NCBI GenBank assembly: GCA_030665705.1
Contig: DAOUZG010000156.1
Coordinates: 1-5,279, forward strand
Reading direction: 5' to 3'
From: Deltaproteobacteria bacterium
GTDB lineage: Bacteria > Myxococcota_A > UBA9160 > SZUA-336
DNA: 5,279 nt
The position numbers and the translations under genes were made by a program. Shown in pieces: positions 1-5,279 of this stretch (positions are counted from its first letter, which is position 1; each line of letters starts with the position of its first letter). The notes below the pieces were generated by a model. It was given only the letters and a program-made list of their open reading frames with translations. It did not search any database and was not told the DNA's origin.

Positions 1-5
1 TTTGG

Positions 6-39
6 GGGTTTGGTGGGGGGGTGCGCCCCCCCCAAACCC
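6..39. repeat. Poly-G/poly-C palindrome at left edge
   Basis: Bases 6-13 pair with 32-39 (GGGTTTGG against CCAAACCC), and the inner G run (15-20) pairs with the C run (26-31) around a short loop, with T14 bulged. The result is a very stable hairpin of about 14 pairs. It lies before the ATP synthase promoter, so it could be the terminator of an upstream gene or one copy of a dispersed palindromic repeat. No T run follows it on either strand, so it is not a canonical intrinsic terminator. The structure is directly visible; its role is unknown. Confidence 0.6.
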
Positions 40-59
40 GCATATCACTTTACGAGCCG

Positions 60-91
60 AGCCGCAGCGGAGCCGACCGCTGCGCGCGGCT
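60..91. repeat. GC-rich inverted repeat (hairpin)
   Basis: CGCAGCGG at 63-70 is the exact reverse complement of CCGCTGCG at 77-84, with a 6-base loop. The outer arms AGCC (60-63) and GGCT (88-91) can also pair if the inner stem shifts slightly. No T run follows on either strand. It sits in the gene-free stretch upstream of the promoter and may be part of a terminator or regulatory region of an upstream unit, or simply a chance GC structure. I see no coding region around it. Confidence 0.4.
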
Positions 92-144
92 AGAGTGCTG
101 ACCCAAAGTCGCAAACCTCGGTCGATAAACGACAAAAAGACTCG

Positions 145-172
145 TTGACGTAGACCGCGTCTTTGCCATACT
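145..172 (+). promoter_or_regulatory. Putative sigma70-type promoter of atp operon
   Basis: TTGACG at 145-150 matches the -35 consensus at 5 of 6 positions. After a 16-base spacer, CATACT at 167-172 matches the -10 consensus at 4 of 6. An A-rich patch (about 125-140) just upstream resembles an UP element. Transcription would start near 179, giving a leader of roughly 90-115 bases before the first gene. A promoter here argues against the upstream in-frame TTG at 163 as the true start, because that codon would lie in the promoter. This is a consensus match only. Confidence 0.45.
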
Positions 173-186
173 CGGGCCGCGCCGGT

Positions 187-211
187 CGGGAAGCGGCGCT
201 TATCGCTCCCG
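187..211 (+). promoter_or_regulatory. Leader hairpin 1
   Basis: In the presumed 5' leader, CGGGA (187-191) pairs with TCCCG (207-211). After a single bulged A (192), GCG (193-195) pairs with CGC (204-206), leaving an 8-base loop. This gives eight base pairs. It directly precedes the attenuator-like hairpin at 221-239 and may be part of the same folded leader. Function is not known; I do not recognise a named riboswitch or protein-binding leader. Confidence 0.35.
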
Positions 212-220
212 GAGGCGACT

Positions 221-249
221 GGCCCAGCCTGAGAGGGCCTGACTTTTTT
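221..249 (+). terminator. Attenuator-like hairpin plus T6 in the leader
   Basis: GGCCC (221-225) pairs with GGGCC (235-239) around a 9-base loop. After TGAC comes a run of six T (244-249), unusual in such GC-rich DNA. This resembles a weak intrinsic terminator between the putative promoter and the first ATP synthase gene, so it could act as an attenuator. AGGC at 213-216 can instead pair with GCCT at 227-230, which would give a competing structure. The short stem and the 4-base gap before the T run make the call tentative. Confidence 0.3.
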
Positions 250-270
250 GCTCGCTGGACGACGATCCTG

Positions 271-813
271 ATGGCAACACAGAAAGAGGTCACCTTGCGG
301 CGCGGGGTCTTGCGTACGTTCTGGTTCCTGGGCGCGGTTGCTTTGACCGGTTGGGCGGCAGAGGCACGGGCAGCGGACGCGCTGAACCTCTTTCCGGATC
401 CGCTCGCGGTCGCGATCAACGTCGTCGTCTTCCTCCTTCTCATCTACCCGACGAGCCGCTTTCTCCTTCGACCTCTGGTGCGGACGCTCGAAGAGCGGGA
501 GCGCCGGACCGAGGGGGCTCTGAGGAGCATGGACGCTCTGCTCGGAGAGACGGCGCAGCTTCGACAGACGCTGGAGGCGCGGCTCGACGAGGCACGGGAG
601 CGGGCGCAGGCCCAGAGAGCCGCCGTGTTGCAGGAGGGCGAGGAGGAGCAGCGGCGGGAGCTCACGGACGCGAGGGAGCACGCGGCGCGCAAGCTCGAGG
701 AGGCGCGCGCCGAGATGGCGGCGGAGCTGGACGCCGCCCGGCAGACGCTCCGCGCCGAGGCTGAGAGTCTTTCGCGCGAGCTTGCCTCAAAGGTGCTCGG
801 GAGGTCGCTGTGA
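271..813 (+). CDS. atpF': F1Fo ATP synthase Fo stalk subunit b' (first of two b-type subunits)
   Basis: This protein forms one strand of the peripheral stalk that anchors the F1 head to the membrane and stops it co-rotating with gamma. With the ATG at 271 it has 180 residues. Residues about 10-34 look like a signal peptide ending in ARA|A, and about 41-64 form a membrane helix (with VVVFLLLIYP). An R-P-L-x-R-T-L-E-E-R-E stretch follows at the membrane exit, then a long E/R/A-rich coiled coil to the ending SKVLGRSL, which is typical of b-family proteins. The start is uncertain: ATG 271 has a weak ribosome site, TTG 295 a good one, and TTG 163 would lie in the putative promoter. Its TGA overlaps the next gene's GTG by 4 bases. 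Calling it b' rather than b rests on being first of a tandem pair and on the membrane-exit motif. The family call is firm; the exact start is not. Confidence 0.9.
   Translation: MATQKEVTLRRGVLRTFWFLGAVALTGWAAEARAADALNLFPDPLAVAINVVVFLLLIYPTSRFLLRPLVRTLEERERRTEGALRSMDALLGETAQLRQTLEARLDEARERAQAQRAAVLQEGEEEQRRELTDAREHAARKLEEARAEMAAELDAARQTLRAEAESLSRELASKVLGRSL
283..290 (+). promoter_or_regulatory. Possible ribosome binding site for a TTG start at 295
   Basis: AAAGAGGT is a good Shine-Dalgarno match, 4 bases before an in-frame TTG at 295. The ATG at 271 has no comparable site upstream. Starting at 295 would give a 172-residue b' protein that opens with Met-Arg-Arg and a compact 26-residue signal peptide. 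This is the main evidence against the ATG start. Confidence 0.35.
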
Positions 814-1366
814 GGATCTTCTCCCTTCTCGTAAGCCTGCTGGCACCGGCGACGGTCTTTGCGGCGGAGGGGCACGGTGCGGAGCATGGCCCGGCCTGGG
901 GGGTCTTGATCGCCGCCATCTTCAACGCGGTCGTGCTGGTCGCGATCCTCGTCCGGGCCACCGGGCGACCGGTTCGCAACTTTTTGATTCAGAGAAGCCG
1001 GGCGGTCGCGCGCGCGATCGAAGAGGCAAACCAGCGCCTGCGCGAGGCGGAGCGCGAGGTCGAGCAGTGGAAGGAGCGTCTTTCTAACGTCGCCGCGGAA
1101 GCCGCGGAGATCGTACGAGCAGCTGGCGAGCTCGCGGAGTTCGAGCGGCAGCGCCGCCTCGAGCGGGCGCAGGCGACCGCGAATCGGATCCGACAGGACG
1201 CGGATACGCTGGCGGAGCAAGAGGTCGAACAGGCTCGGGAGACCCTCCGTGAGGAGGTCGCCGAGCTCGCCGCCTCCGGGGCCAGCGCGCTCGTCCGCGA
1301 GCTGCTTCGGGCCGAGGATGATCGGCGTCTCATCGCGGAATACGCCGACCGGATCGGAGAGGCGGC

Positions 1367-1370
<4 letters not shown>
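810..1370 (+). CDS. atpF: F1Fo ATP synthase Fo stalk subunit b
   Basis: This is the second b-type peripheral stalk protein, 186 residues, expected to pair with b' and to bind delta at its far end. It starts at GTG 810, four bases after GGGAGGT (799-805), and overlaps the previous stop. Residues 1-18 look like a cleavable signal peptide ending VFA|A. A short, polar, His-containing segment (20-27, EGHGAEHG) follows, then one membrane helix (about 29-50). From about residue 58 the protein is almost entirely charged helix or coiled coil. The end (about 160-183, with LLRAEDDRRLIAEYADRI) resembles the usual C-terminal part of b that contacts delta. Cleavage of the leader would leave the N terminus outside and the coil in the cytoplasm, the normal b topology. 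Its TGA overlaps the atpH ATG by 4 bases. Sequence conservation in b subunits is low, so the call rests on architecture and gene order. Confidence 0.92.
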
Positions 1371-3453
<2,083 letters not shown>

Positions 3454-3465
3454 GCGGACGGATTC

Positions 3466-5279
<1,814 letters not shown>

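Noticed and set aside
121..140. GTCG/CGAC hairpin next to an A run as a terminator
   Set aside because: The stem is only 4 bp. On the + strand the tract is A rather than T, and on the minus strand the T run precedes the stem, so it cannot work as an intrinsic terminator in either direction.
163..270. N-terminal extension of b' from TTG 163
   Set aside because: There is no ribosome site. The codon sits within the promoter-like element, and the added residues precede a normal signal-peptide-like start and do not resemble any b-subunit domain.
90..443. Possible small minus-strand gene in the upstream region (117 codons)
   Set aside because: It overlaps the start of b' and the putative promoter, has a biased Arg/Ala/Ser composition and shows no recognisable motif.

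Overview
The window holds most of one F1Fo ATP synthase operon, all on the + strand. In order the genes are: a b'-type Fo stalk subunit, a second b-type stalk subunit (atpF), delta (atpH), alpha (atpA), gamma (atpG) and the first 312 codons of beta (atpD), which runs off the right edge. The DNA is GC-rich by eye. The first four genes are joined by 4-base GTGA/ATGA stop-start overlaps, and the last two gaps are 12 and 20 bases, so this looks like one translationally coupled transcript.

Bases 1-270 contain no gene I can support. They hold a poly-G/poly-C palindrome at the extreme left edge (6-39), a second GC hairpin (60-91), a reasonable sigma70-type promoter (145-172) and a structured leader. 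The leader has two hairpins, the second followed shortly by a T6 run, which resembles an attenuator or weak intrinsic terminator. The coding block starts at about 271 (alternative start 295) and continues to the end.

Together the products make the peripheral stalk (b', b, delta), the catalytic head (alpha3beta3) and the central shaft (gamma). The membrane a and c subunits (atpB, atpE) are not upstream, and epsilon (atpC) would be expected just past the right edge. A b'-b-delta-alpha-gamma-beta order without a/c upstream, with b subunits that start with signal-peptide-like leaders, is what I recall from Desulfobacterota, Myxococcota and related former Deltaproteobacteria. That lineage is an inference from gene order and protein style, not a database result.

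I do not see a novel system; this is a housekeeping locus. The points most worth checking are: three near-invariant beta residues altered within the last 42 bases, each explicable by a T-to-G change (probable end-of-contig sequence errors); the attenuator-like leader; the uncertain start and tandem signal peptides of the b subunits; and the G/C palindrome at the left edge.
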